From the NCBI RefSeq assembly GCF_002797935.1, contig NZ_PGER01000001.1, forward strand, positions 2,232,001 through 2,296,000: DNA of 64,000 bases. The letters run 5' to 3'. This DNA comes from Flavobacterium sp. 1 (GTDB lineage: Bacteria > Bacteroidota > Bacteroidia > Flavobacteriales > Flavobacteriaceae). A model generated the notes under the pieces. The model worked only from the letters and a program-made list of their open reading frames with translations. It was not told the DNA's origin and searched no databases. The translations under genes were made by a program, and so were the position numbers. Shown here in pieces: positions 34,509-42,818 of this stretch. Position 1 is the first letter of the stretch; each line of letters starts with the position of its first letter.

Positions 34509-35183
34509 TTATAGTAGATTTTCAATAGCCGTTTTTATTCTCTCTTTCTCTTTAGATTCAAGAATTGATAAAGGCGAAAGGATTTCCAGCAGTAATGTTT
34601 GCTCGTTTAGTATAGTAGTATTGGTTGTTCCAATAGTAATTTGAATATTTTTAATGGCGTTTTGAACCAGTTTTTTACCCAATTCATCTGCAGTGAGGGT
34701 TTCAAAAATTATGGGAAGATATCCAATGGCGCGCAATACATCACCACGTGAGCTTTCGGGAAAAGAATCAACATCTAAAAGTAATTGGGTTTTCTCTCCG
34801 ATGATTTTTTCCAATTCGGTTTCACTATTTTTGATGGCTCGTTTCAGTTCCAAACTTCCAACGATAGCTGTGTTTTCGGGAGCGGCAAAAAACTTTAAAT
34901 AATGACTAGGTTCGACGAGTGTAAGAGCTACAACTTGGCTACTAGAGACCAAAGTAATTTCGGATTTTGAATAGGAATCGGGAATTCCCAAAATCATCAA
35001 TAAATGCTCGTTAGCCGTTTTTCTGGAATGAATAATACTGCCACGAAGCGTGTTTCCTGTATGCAACAATAATTCCAGTTTGGGTAAACTGGAATTATCT
35101 TCTGTATTTTGAGCCAAATCAGCAAGTTCTGTAAACCAACTGGAGAAGTCTTTGAACAGATTTTTTTTGTAAGAGGCAATCAT
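34509..35183 (-). CDS. unrecognised 224-residue protein, last gene of the accessory cluster
   Basis: No signal peptide and no family recognised. Mixed alpha/beta: an N-terminal helix (SYKKNLFKDFSSWFTELADLAQ), a beta part (LELLLHTGNTLRGSIIHSR) resembling an Sm-like/small barrel strand pair, a central TLVSSSQVVALTLVEP, and a long C-terminal helical region. Gene starts 2 bases after the 130-residue gene stop, so both are co-translated, and both sit behind the operator at 35654. Cytosolic partner of that protein is the best guess (inference). Confidence 0.6.
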   Translation of the reverse strand: MIASYKKNLFKDFSSWFTELADLAQNTEDNSSLPKLELLLHTGNTLRGSIIHSRKTANEHLLMILGIPDSYSKSEITLVSSSQVVALTLVEPSHYLKFFAAPENTAIVGSLELKRAIKNSETELEKIIGEKTQLLLDVDSFPESSRGDVLRAIGYLPIIFETLTADELGKKLVQNAIKNIQITIGTTNTTILNEQTLLLEILSPLSILESKEKERIKTAIENLL

Positions 35184-35185
35184 AA

Positions 35186-35578
35186 TTACAATAAAGCTTC
35201 TACATAGTTGGCAATTTGAGAATCGGTTTGAGAACTAAAAGATCCTTGTACTAATTGAACTGTCAATGCTAATGTTTTGTCTTTCAATTCCATTTTTACA
35301 TCATCATTATTATCTGAATTGGTTAATTGAATGGTTGACATTTTGTCCTGTAAAGCCTCTTTCCCCATATCATCAGAACATATTTTTTTTACGAATGACT
35401 CTAAATCATCAAAAACAATATCTAATCTTGTAAGTGGATATTGATCATAAGCGGTAAATGTATCCCAGTTGATATCAACTTTAATATCATAACCTGCTTT
35501 GTCTTTTAGTTTTGCTTCAAAAGCTGGAAGTTTTTCTGTTTTAATTGATTCTGCTGTACGTTTTTCTGCTAATCCCAT
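35186..35578 (-). CDS. 130-residue conserved protein (MGLAEKR family)
   Basis: Begins MGLAEKRTAESIKTEKLPAFEAKLKDKAGYDIKVDINW, then DDMGKEALQDKMSTIQL. I recall a widespread family of about 130-residue proteins, found in many phyla, which starts MGLAEKRAxxxF and has the same DxMGxEAL motif and an IDWDxL motif; its function is unknown. First gene of a two-gene unit under a palindromic-operator promoter. Cytosolic; no membrane segment. Confidence 0.65.
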   Translation of the reverse strand: MGLAEKRTAESIKTEKLPAFEAKLKDKAGYDIKVDINWDTFTAYDQYPLTRLDIVFDDLESFVKKICSDDMGKEALQDKMSTIQLTNSDNNDDVKMELKDKTLALTVQLVQGSFSSQTDSQIANYVEALL

Positions 35579-35623
35579 AGGTTAAATTTTTTATTATTAG
35601 TTAATTGTTAAACTTTTATAATG

Positions 35624-35673
35624 CAAATCTAATCTTGTGTTTTTTAGAAACACTCACTATTTATAGTGATTTT
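35624..35673 (-). promoter_or_regulatory. promoter with perfect palindromic operator
   Basis: TCACTATTTATAGTGA (35654-35669) is a perfect palindrome; TTTT follows. Minus-strand reading: operator, 22 bases, TAGATTTG (35624-35631), start codon 45 bases on. Identical 20-base core at 40260-40279. Confidence 0.8.
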
Positions 35674-35759
35674 GTACTGGAGGTTTTAGCCTAAACTTAA
35701 ATTATTTTTTTTTGCTAAAGCCCATTCCTATTGCTATTTTACTAAAAAACTTTCAAAAT

Positions 35760-36944
35760 TTAAGTAACAGGACTCATCAACTCTTCCTGAAGTTTTATTG
35801 GCAGTGAGTTGAAATGTTTTTCCGTCATATCCGATGGTATATCCTCCGATGGATTCTTATTTGTAGCGGGACGCACCACAAACACACCGCCACCCAAACG
35901 GTTGTCGCCACAATCTTGTACTGATTCCATAAATACTAGCGAATTCTTAGTGCGGATAGTTGCAGGCAATTGAAAAGTACGAAGCCCTAAATTATAGACA
36001 GGTCCAAATTTTTCGACATTTAAAATCTTGATTCTAAAAGTCTCGCCTTTTGTTTTAAAACGTACATAAGTCGTACTCCAAGCTTCTATAAGTACATTAT
36101 TTGGAATTCCATTCCTACTAGAAGAAATACCGATGTGTTTTTTGATTTGAAACTCCCGAAATAAACCTGTTCGACAATGCACAAAAGGATTCGCATCGCT
36201 AGTTTCGAGCGAAATCATTTCTGTCGAAGGCTCTGATTGTGGGAAGGTTTCTTTTTTTGAAATATCGGGCAGATAATAATCCTCCCGATTATTAGTCGTT
36301 CTATTTTCTTGAGAACAACAAATCATGCGACTGTCTCTTACTCCCGAAAGCAAAATTTCTAGTTTGCCTTGGCGTTTAAAAACCACACCCGCTTCATGAA
36401 TTTGGTCTCCCATAACCCGAAGATTTATAAACTCTATATATTCGGCTGAAGTGTATAATTGTATAAAAAGTTTTTCGAAATCTCTTGCGCCCAAATCCAA
36501 TTTTGAGTTGTGTATTTGATTGTAAGGAAGAGCATCTTTTTTTCCTGTTTCTAATAATGGGATGTATGAAGTTGGTCCATAGAAACAACCACTTCGGCTG
36601 GAAAAGGACAGGGGCGTTTCGAATGTAACAATATTGTTTCCGTTTTCATCCAGTAGCGAGTAGGCTTTCCCATAAGGCTTGGTTTCCTTTTCATATACTC
36701 TAAAAGGTCCCGTTCCATCCAGATCCGAATAAACTATATATTGTTTTACGGACGGAATATAAAAGTAGCGCGGATAATACACACGCCCACGAAGCACTGG
36801 TGCCAATTCATACTTTTTCGATTTACTTAATATCGTATTACGAAACATAAATTTATATTTTGAGGAATTCACGGTTTTCGGTAACAAAAAAAAGACAAAA
36901 AGAAAAATAGGAATTAGTATGTAAAGGTTGATTGTTTCAATCAT
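35760..36944 (-). CDS. membrane-anchored beta-rich protein, LRR-less paralogue
   Basis: 394 residues. An N-terminal anchor (LYILIPIFLFVFFLLPKT) precedes a long beta-rich domain: KYKFMFRNTILSKSKKYEL, VLRGRVYYPRYFYIPSVKQYIVYSDLDGTGPFRVYEKE and RLGGGVFVVRP. It is closely related over its whole length to residues 1-400 of the protein at 42819-44522, but stops just where the leucine-rich repeats of that protein begin (QEELMSPVT against QEALLHPDAVTSLKL). No known family. Envelope location with the beta part on one side of the membrane. Confidence 0.7.
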   Translation of the reverse strand: MIETINLYILIPIFLFVFFLLPKTVNSSKYKFMFRNTILSKSKKYELAPVLRGRVYYPRYFYIPSVKQYIVYSDLDGTGPFRVYEKETKPYGKAYSLLDENGNNIVTFETPLSFSSRSGCFYGPTSYIPLLETGKKDALPYNQIHNSKLDLGARDFEKLFIQLYTSAEYIEFINLRVMGDQIHEAGVVFKRQGKLEILLSGVRDSRMICCSQENRTTNNREDYYLPDISKKETFPQSEPSTEMISLETSDANPFVHCRTGLFREFQIKKHIGISSSRNGIPNNVLIEAWSTTYVRFKTKGETFRIKILNVEKFGPVYNLGLRTFQLPATIRTKNSLVFMESVQDCGDNRLGGGVFVVRPATNKNPSEDIPSDMTEKHFNSLPIKLQEELMSPVT

Positions 36945-37039
36945 CGGTATGAATAGGGATGTCGGGTTGCTTTTCTTTCAAAATATCAAGAGCAAGCTGA
37001 ATGAGTTCTTTTAAGACCAAATCTGAATTTATTGAAATA

Positions 37040-37612
37040 TTATTCCTCCAGCTGCTGAATCTCTTCAAAAAAAATATCTTCATATTTTGCTTTTAGATAC
37101 CTGTATATAGGCTCAGTAACCAGAATATAGCCTGGGTCTTCCTTTATCAAAAACATGTTCAGGTGTTCGGGTACTTTATTGGCATAAATTCCTACTTCGT
37201 AGTCATTAAGTGTTTTGGTACAATCAATTCGCCCCAGAATATTTAAAAAAAGGTAATTGTCTATGATTACCTCATTTTTCAGATCTCGAATAATGACAGG
37301 ATGCATCTCAATATTGTCTATTCCAATTTCAAGAAGATCATTATAAAATTGTTTGGTTCCAATGAGTCCCGGGGAGGTGAAAAAAGTGGGGAATATACCT
37401 GTTTCTTCTTCATCGTCTAAATCACAAATTAGAGGACCTTTGAAAGGTTCTCCATTATCACAGTCGTTTGTATAGTCAATAAGAAGATTTCCTGTATGTG
37501 TAATCAACATGCTGTGACTACGCATGAACAATGTGGCAGGCTCCGTGCCATCGTAACGGTACAATGGAATTTTGTCCGACATTGCATAATATTTCTTGGT
37601 TTTAGTCTTCAT
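37040..37612 (-). CDS. Imm11-like (DUF1629) immunity candidate
   Basis: 190 residues, cytosolic. The second half fits the MXAN_0049/Imm11 plan: HPVIIRDLKNEVIIDNYLFLNILGRIDCTKTLNDYEV, LNMFLIKEDPGYILVTEPIYRYLKAKYEDIFFEEI, with the alternating N-x-x-G-x-x-D-C and VTE-x-hydrophobic pattern. Imm11 proteins neutralise polymorphic toxins of type VI or related systems. Assignment is from sequence pattern only and has no toxin beside it that I recognise; it sits three bases after a membrane protein gene in the same unit. Confidence 0.5.
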   Translation of the reverse strand: MKTKTKKYYAMSDKIPLYRYDGTEPATLFMRSHSMLITHTGNLLIDYTNDCDNGEPFKGPLICDLDDEEETGIFPTFFTSPGLIGTKQFYNDLLEIGIDNIEMHPVIIRDLKNEVIIDNYLFLNILGRIDCTKTLNDYEVGIYANKVPEHLNMFLIKEDPGYILVTEPIYRYLKAKYEDIFFEEIQQLEE

Positions 37613-37614
37613 AT

Positions 37615-38463
37615 TTAGTTTTGTTTTTTCTTATTCTCACCTTTCAACTGATATTGTTTTACCAAGCGATTGTCTATATATAAATCGACTTTGTTTCCAG
37701 GAAGAAAGAATATTTTTATGGGTAAAATGCCTTTTTCGTGAATCCAAAAGCTGAGATTGTCGAGTAATCCTGATTTTGGGAGATCCTTTTCCTTACACAA
37801 ACTGTAATCAAACTGAAACTCTTGCAAAGGCATACTATTGGTTTTATCCAAAAAACACTCAAATGTAATTTTGTTGGCAAATCTTGGAATATTCCTCAAA
37901 TTAGGTTGGTTGTAGATAAGAACCTCATCTTTGTTCAATTCTTCTGTGTCTGACTCCAGTTGGATATAGGTTTCGGAGTAATCGGACGTGTTTGTAAAAA
38001 TAATTTTATGTGCAATTGGCATGCTACCCGACTCATTTTTTACCTCAACTTGGCATATACTGAATGATTTGTAATGATATGATATATACTCAGCCTCCTC
38101 AATGTAATGATATACAAATTGACCTATCATAATTAATGCAATTAGACTCAAAGGGAGTACAAAAGCCGTTTTGGGTACTTGGCTTTTACTTAAATAACAA
38201 ACCAAGCAAAAACCGCAAAACAATACAGAAAAAACCACAAGCGTTGGCGTGATAAATTCCGAACCGTTTGGGCCATTACTGCCTCCATTGGGTGTGGCAT
38301 GTGACAGTGTTACATAAAAGAATGAAATAACAAATGCAATCAAACCTGTAACCACCAGCGCAACCGACCAATGTGTAAATCGTACAAAAAACCACTGCAC
38401 ACCCGAAATAATCAGCACGAGGACGATTAACATCCCTATTATTTCTTTGATATCTTCTCCCAT
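37615..38463 (-). CDS. four-helix membrane protein with ATPNG loop
   Basis: 282 residues, with membrane helices at about 10-28, 33-52, 78-97 and 101-120. Between helices 2 and 3 it has ATPNGGSNGPNGSEF, nearly the loop of the 362-residue protein at 39070-40158 (ATPNGSNGNNGNNSLG). The C-terminal 150 residues are soluble and beta-rich, ending LPIKIFFLPGNKVDLYIDNRLVKQY. Unknown family. Starts 15 bases after the preceding 134-residue gene. Confidence 0.6.
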   Translation of the reverse strand: MGEDIKEIIGMLIVLVLIISGVQWFFVRFTHWSVALVVTGLIAFVISFFYVTLSHATPNGGSNGPNGSEFITPTLVVFSVLFCGFCLVCYLSKSQVPKTAFVLPLSLIALIMIGQFVYHYIEEAEYISYHYKSFSICQVEVKNESGSMPIAHKIIFTNTSDYSETYIQLESDTEELNKDEVLIYNQPNLRNIPRFANKITFECFLDKTNSMPLQEFQFDYSLCKEKDLPKSGLLDNLSFWIHEKGILPIKIFFLPGNKVDLYIDNRLVKQYQLKGENKKKQN

Positions 38464-38478
38464 TTGTTTAAAATTTAT

Positions 38479-38883
38479 TTAAAATCTTTGTATTACCATT
38501 TTGACAAGTTTTATTACTACTGAAATAAATATGAGAAGTGGTAAAAAATAACCAGGCAACAAAAGTATTATTCCACTATCTCCATTATAAGGTTTGCCGT
38601 AACGGCCACAAATGTAAATTAGTACACACCAGAAAGTAAAGAAACTGATTGATGATAAAAACCAATGCAGTATAAAATACCTGTAATTGTCTGTAAAAAG
38701 AGAAAGCAGGAAGTTAATAATCAAACAACCAACAAACATATAGGCTCCGTAGCTAATTACAATAGTTTTTGAAAAAAGAGAGATCAACATTATCACTGCC
38801 AGCAAAATACATGTAATCAACAATTGATAATAAACATAATAATCGTTGGTAAAAAAAGCTGTTTTAAAATTATTCATAGTCAT
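38479..38883 (-). CDS. 134-residue four-helix membrane protein
   Basis: Almost entirely hydrophobic: helices at about 18-36, 41-61, 69-90 and 104-128, with KPYNGDSGIILLLPGY in the last loop. No charged motif suggests transport. Its company, all membrane proteins on the same strand, suggests a subunit of a complex (inference). Confidence 0.55.
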   Translation of the reverse strand: MTMNNFKTAFFTNDYYVYYQLLITCILLAVIMLISLFSKTIVISYGAYMFVGCLIINFLLSLFTDNYRYFILHWFLSSISFFTFWCVLIYICGRYGKPYNGDSGIILLLPGYFLPLLIFISVVIKLVKMVIQRF

Positions 38884-39069
38884 AACTTATAATAAAATTT
38901 GATTGATTTTATATACTACTCAGTTCTGCTGGAGTTTTTTTTTTCGGTAATGTATGTTTTAGAATGCTGAATATTATCAATCCTTGCACTATCAAATAAA
39001 TTCTTTAAACGTTCAGATACAATTGAGCAATCCATATGATGATGTTTTAATTTCATACCCAATTAATTT

Positions 39070-40158
39070 TCAAGTTTGTTTAGTTCGACTCAATCTTGCT
39101 TCAATTCTTCCTGATGTTTTTATTTCATTGAAAATTTCTGGCAAGTCTTCAGTCTTTCCTGAAAAAATGAGCCTATGTCTAAACCTTAAAAGTTTTATTT
39201 CCTTATCTTCCTTACTTATAGGGACTTCTTTGTTATTGGCAGAGTCTATCAGTAGTACCCCTTCTTTATTAAAAAGCTTTATTCCGCCATTTAAATAAAT
39301 ATGAAGAAGTAAAGGCTTTGTTTCTTTGCCTCTAAGCATTCTCAATTTACTTTCAGGATACTTTTCCTGTTCTATTTTAAGTTTCTTAAAAGGGAATGGA
39401 ATTTCGGCGGAGTAACATTTATCTTCCACAAACGAAAACCAAGTGATTAAAAGCATATCAGTATCAAAAGGAATTTGTACTAATTCTCTAAAAACTGCTT
39501 TATTTGTATAATAAATTTTGTCCATAACCTCAATTGTTTGGGGAGAATAATAGTCGAGATAATTATTTATTTTAAAATTAGAAGATTTTCTATTTAAAGT
39601 ATTTACAAACTGAATGTTATCTACGCAACAAATCAACTCCAGATCATGTTTAACATCTAAAATTAAAGTTACATACGCTACTGCTTGTCGCCATTTGATA
39701 TAATAATAGTTACTTATTTTTATAGCAAAATATAAAACAGGTAATCCGAACAAAGTAAACAACCATAAATAGAAATAAAGAGGATTAAATTGGTTTGTTT
39801 TTTGATATACAACCAATAAGTAAAAACCAAAATCTGTAATAAATAAGACAATAAATACCGTTAAAAAAGTACTGAAATAATAAATAATTTCGAAGAAAAT
39901 TGATAAAACCCCTAAGCTATTATTTCCGTTATTCCCATTACTTCCATTTGGAGTAGCATTTTTTAAACCATTATAAAAAAAATTAGCAACCAAAGCAAGA
40001 ATGACATTAAAAATAATTGTAGCCTTAACGTCTAACAAATATAGTATTGGATAAGAAATACATGATGCTAACATAATGGGGAAAAACAGGTAACATATAA
40101 ATTCTTTTGAATCAAAATATACTGGTTCTATTTTTTTATAAAATTTATATTTTTTCAT
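39070..40158 (-). CDS. membrane protein, TPR-less paralogue of 44540-46477
   Basis: 362 residues. Four membrane helices (about 20-42, 44-65, 88-110, 120-145), the ATPNGSNGNNGNN loop between 2 and 3, then a soluble domain with NIQFVNTLNRKSSNFKINNYLDYY and VEDKCYSAEIPFPFKKLKIEQEKYPESKLRMLRG. Parallel text is in residues 1-350 of the 645-residue protein (IQFVNTSKRTMSDIKLE; VEDKYYDIELPFPFEKMILEREKYP). It ends at IKTSGRIEARL, where the longer protein goes on to a central domain and TPR. TssN of Bacteroidota type VI systems is a possible relative, unverified. Confidence 0.65.
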   Translation of the reverse strand: MKKYKFYKKIEPVYFDSKEFICYLFFPIMLASCISYPILYLLDVKATIIFNVILALVANFFYNGLKNATPNGSNGNNGNNSLGVLSIFFEIIYYFSTFLTVFIVLFITDFGFYLLVVYQKTNQFNPLYFYLWLFTLFGLPVLYFAIKISNYYYIKWRQAVAYVTLILDVKHDLELICCVDNIQFVNTLNRKSSNFKINNYLDYYSPQTIEVMDKIYYTNKAVFRELVQIPFDTDMLLITWFSFVEDKCYSAEIPFPFKKLKIEQEKYPESKLRMLRGKETKPLLLHIYLNGGIKLFNKEGVLLIDSANNKEVPISKEDKEIKLLRFRHRLIFSGKTEDLPEIFNEIKTSGRIEARLSRTKQT

Positions 40159-40229
40159 GTGATAAATTGTTTTTTAACTGCAAAAGCCCAATATCGTAGT
40201 TTTCGTAATCGAAACTATCATTTCCAAAC

Positions 40230-40279
40230 CAAATTTATAGGTATTGATTTTCTCTAACATCACTATTTATAGTGATTTT
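40230..40279 (-). promoter_or_regulatory. promoter with perfect palindromic operator
   Basis: TCACTATTTATAGTGA (40260-40275) plus TTTT, minus-strand spacing of 22 bases, then TAAATTTG (40230-40237). The start codon of the 362-residue membrane protein is 71 bases further. The same 20-base core occurs at 35654. Confidence 0.8.
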
Positions 40280-40299
40280 CGTTAGTTTCTAAAATAGTA

Positions 40300-41565
40300 T
40301 GTCAAGTTCCGTTTTGGTGCTTGGCGAAGAAACGGATTTCGAAGCACTAAACTGTCTGCCAGCACTGAACTTGATTCGAAACACCAATCTTCATTTAAGC
40401 ACAGAACCCGCTTTTTTGCCAAACGTCTGTTAGTTTTCTATTGTCTATTGAGTCCATTTTTTAATTCCTTCAGATAGTTTAAAATAGCTTGTCGTTTTAC
40501 TTGGTCATTACTGTTTAATTCCCTTTTGAAAAGGTCGTAATTAATGTTTACGAATAGTAATTCATTCTCTGCGTGGAAATAAGTCAATAGTTTCAGCCTA
40601 TTGAGTTTAACGTCACTAAACTCGGGTTCGTAAATTTTCTTATTTGTGTCGAATTTATATTTGATTTCTGTTGAGTCGTTTATAAATTCAATTTGATTTC
40701 CTAATGTGTCTGTAAACTGATTTCTAAACACAAATTTAAGTTTCAATGGTTTCGTGTCCAAAATTGTTGATTCAATCCAATAAGTCCTTATGCTCCAAGA
40801 ATTTTGCAGATTTATGTTTTCAATTTCTGTCAATGTCGGCAATAGTTCCTCTTTGTCATAGCGGTAAAAATTAAATTGATTCCACCAAATACCTGTTCCA
40901 CTTTCATAATTTACCTTATAATATAGTACTGTTTCATTGATTTCATTCTTGAAGTGTTTAAGTTCAAGCCCGTAACGGTGAAAAATTTTATGCTTTGCAA
41001 TAACCTTGTCAGATTTTAAAAAGTAAACATCATTATTCCAAGCTAGTCCACCGTCATAGCCAATTGAGATTGCAAATTCGTTAAAGTCTTTTTTGTTGTT
41101 GTCAAACGAGTAAAAGCCAATTGTTAATTTTTTGTTCTCCGAATTTGAAGCTAAGTTACTGCCTATTTCAAGTTGAGGGAAAATTCGTCTTGCTACATCC
41201 AAATCTATTTCACCGCTTTTAGTTGCTGTCTTTAACACCTTAAAATCAGTCCGACTTAATTTGTTGTTTAGCTTTATTTGATTGTTTAAAGTAGAGTCAA
41301 CTTGGAATGTAAGTTTTTCAGTCCAACCATTTGAATTTAAATTCCCAATACTGTCGAGTAATGTAATAAGTTCCTTTTCAGAATATTGAACGGTCGGAAT
41401 AGAATTCGTTGAGTCTTTGTCGGCTGAAACATTTCGTTTATTGACAGTTTGATTTTTACAAGCTGTTAACCCAAGTAATGCGAAAAAAAATATTGTCCAT
41501 TTCATCGTTGGTGTCGTTTTATAAGCTTACCGCTAACTTTCGCATTGTATTACAATGAATACTAA
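40300..41565 (-). mobile_element. single-gene cassette-like insert (possible attC-type flanks)
   Basis: The lipoprotein gene sits alone between two units of the cluster. On its 3' side (40300-40437, coding strand) a long imperfect hairpin can form: CAAGTTC with GAACTTG, TTTGGC with GCCAA, and GTGCTTCGAA with TTCG-CC-AAGCAC. Next to it stands CTAACAGACGTTTGGC; on its 5' side, GTTAGCGGTAAGC and ACACCAACG precede the start. Recurrent flanks of this type around single genes are known to me from Bacteroidota genomes, and they resemble integron attC sites. No integrase is in the window. Confidence 0.45.
40438..41505 (-). CDS. lipoprotein of unknown family, probable cassette gene
   Basis: 355 residues. 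Signal peptide with lipobox LLGLTAC (Cys16), so a lipid-anchored envelope protein. The rest is beta-rich and Asn/Lys/Asp-rich, with no recognised motif (WTEKLTFQVDSTLNNQIKLNN; GGLAWNNDVYFLKSDKV; WWNQFNFYRYDKEEL). It is flanked by cassette-like sequence and lies between two units that share a common operator, so it is probably a later insertion (inference). Confidence 0.6.
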   Translation of the reverse strand: MKWTIFFFALLGLTACKNQTVNKRNVSADKDSTNSIPTVQYSEKELITLLDSIGNLNSNGWTEKLTFQVDSTLNNQIKLNNKLSRTDFKVLKTATKSGEIDLDVARRIFPQLEIGSNLASNSENKKLTIGFYSFDNNKKDFNEFAISIGYDGGLAWNNDVYFLKSDKVIAKHKIFHRYGLELKHFKNEINETVLYYKVNYESGTGIWWNQFNFYRYDKEELLPTLTEIENINLQNSWSIRTYWIESTILDTKPLKLKFVFRNQFTDTLGNQIEFINDSTEIKYKFDTNKKIYEPEFSDVKLNRLKLLTYFHAENELLFVNINYDLFKRELNSNDQVKRQAILNYLKELKNGLNRQ

Positions 41566-41573
41566 CACATTAA

Positions 41574-42764
41574 TTAAAAACCATTTTCTTTTTTGTAAGC
41601 TGAAAGTTCTTTGTAGAAAACCGCTTCATTGCATTGTTCGAAATCGCGAGCCATTATCAAAAAATAGTCTGTTTTGATAAATGACTTTGAAAAATCAAAA
41701 TACATTAATCGTTTGCATACTTTCATATAAGTCTCCATTACTTGTCTTGCCCAAACCTCGCAAGCCTCATCGTCTTGCCACGGAATTTTTTCGCCATGTG
41801 CATTTGTAACCATATAATTAGACTGAATTTCTATTGGATAAAAATCAATAGCAATTGAATTGGGTTCCTCGTTTTCAGAAAAATACCGCATGTCTGGCGC
41901 ATTATATAACTCATACAATTCCTTGTCCTCAAAATTGCCGTCTATTTCTGAAGCTACACCAAAAGCAATGGTTGGCGGGAATGGCCCTTGCATGCTGTAT
42001 TCAAACAATAGGCAATATACAGGCTCTTCGATTTTTACTTTTTCAAGAATCTGATCGGCTATGTTTTCTACTAAAAAATCTTCTAACTCGGCCAGGATTT
42101 TTTCGACATCTTTAGTTTCCAAATCTTTTTCGAACAGTATACGAATTCTTCCATCAGAGGCTGTTTCTGTAATACGTGCTAAATTGCCTTCGGCATCATA
42201 ATCCAATTCGCCAATGCAATGATGATCGTAATTGGGCCACTCCAATTTGTAACTTTTAATGAATTGTCCCTCGCAGGTATAGGTTTTTAGCGAAATACCA
42301 TACTCAGTGCATTCTACAAACTGATGAGGCATGCCGTCTTTTAAATACAGATAACTCAGGTTGATTGCCTTTAAATCTTCATTGTTTTGGTAAACACAAA
42401 AACTCTTTTGGTACGCTTCTGTATATTCATAGATTGTGGTATAGAAAATATCGTCTCCGTAATGTTGTTTTTTAAAATACGCTTTTCTGTTTTCGAGATT
42501 GATTTTGTATTCATACAAATCATCTGTTTCAGGATCAAAATCTTCCTCATTTTCTATGAATAACTTTGCGTCTGGAGATAAAACTTCGTTGGCAATCTGG
42601 GAAAAATAGGGTTGTATTTCAAACAGATTGTATATCGACTGAACTGTAATCCTATTTTTATCTAATAAAACAACGCTCTCTTTTTCGCTGAATGTGCTGG
42701 CTATACAATTAAATTCTTCTTGTATTTTGGTATATAATATCTCGTTCATGCTATTTTTATTCAA
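41574..42764 (-). CDS. unrecognised 396-residue soluble protein
   Basis: No signal peptide. Acidic overall, with a mixed central part: YGISLKTYTCEGQFIKSYKLEWP and ELDYDAEGNLARITE (a YD/RHS-like fragment) followed by VYCLLFEYSMQGPFPPTIAFGVASEIDG, a pattern I associate with immunity-type proteins such as DUF4303 relatives, but the match is too weak for a call. The C-terminal region has DFYPIEIQSNYMVTN and a helical end. Transcribed with the LRR and membrane-TPR genes, 54 bases after the LRR gene. Confidence 0.5.
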   Translation of the reverse strand: MNKNSMNEILYTKIQEEFNCIASTFSEKESVVLLDKNRITVQSIYNLFEIQPYFSQIANEVLSPDAKLFIENEEDFDPETDDLYEYKINLENRKAYFKKQHYGDDIFYTTIYEYTEAYQKSFCVYQNNEDLKAINLSYLYLKDGMPHQFVECTEYGISLKTYTCEGQFIKSYKLEWPNYDHHCIGELDYDAEGNLARITETASDGRIRILFEKDLETKDVEKILAELEDFLVENIADQILEKVKIEEPVYCLLFEYSMQGPFPPTIAFGVASEIDGNFEDKELYELYNAPDMRYFSENEEPNSIAIDFYPIEIQSNYMVTNAHGEKIPWQDDEACEVWARQVMETYMKVCKRLMYFDFSKSFIKTDYFLIMARDFEQCNEAVFYKELSAYKKENGF

Positions 42765-42818
42765 TAGTAAAACAGGCTTTTAAAACTGTTAGGTCTAACT
42801 TAAAATAATATCATGGAA

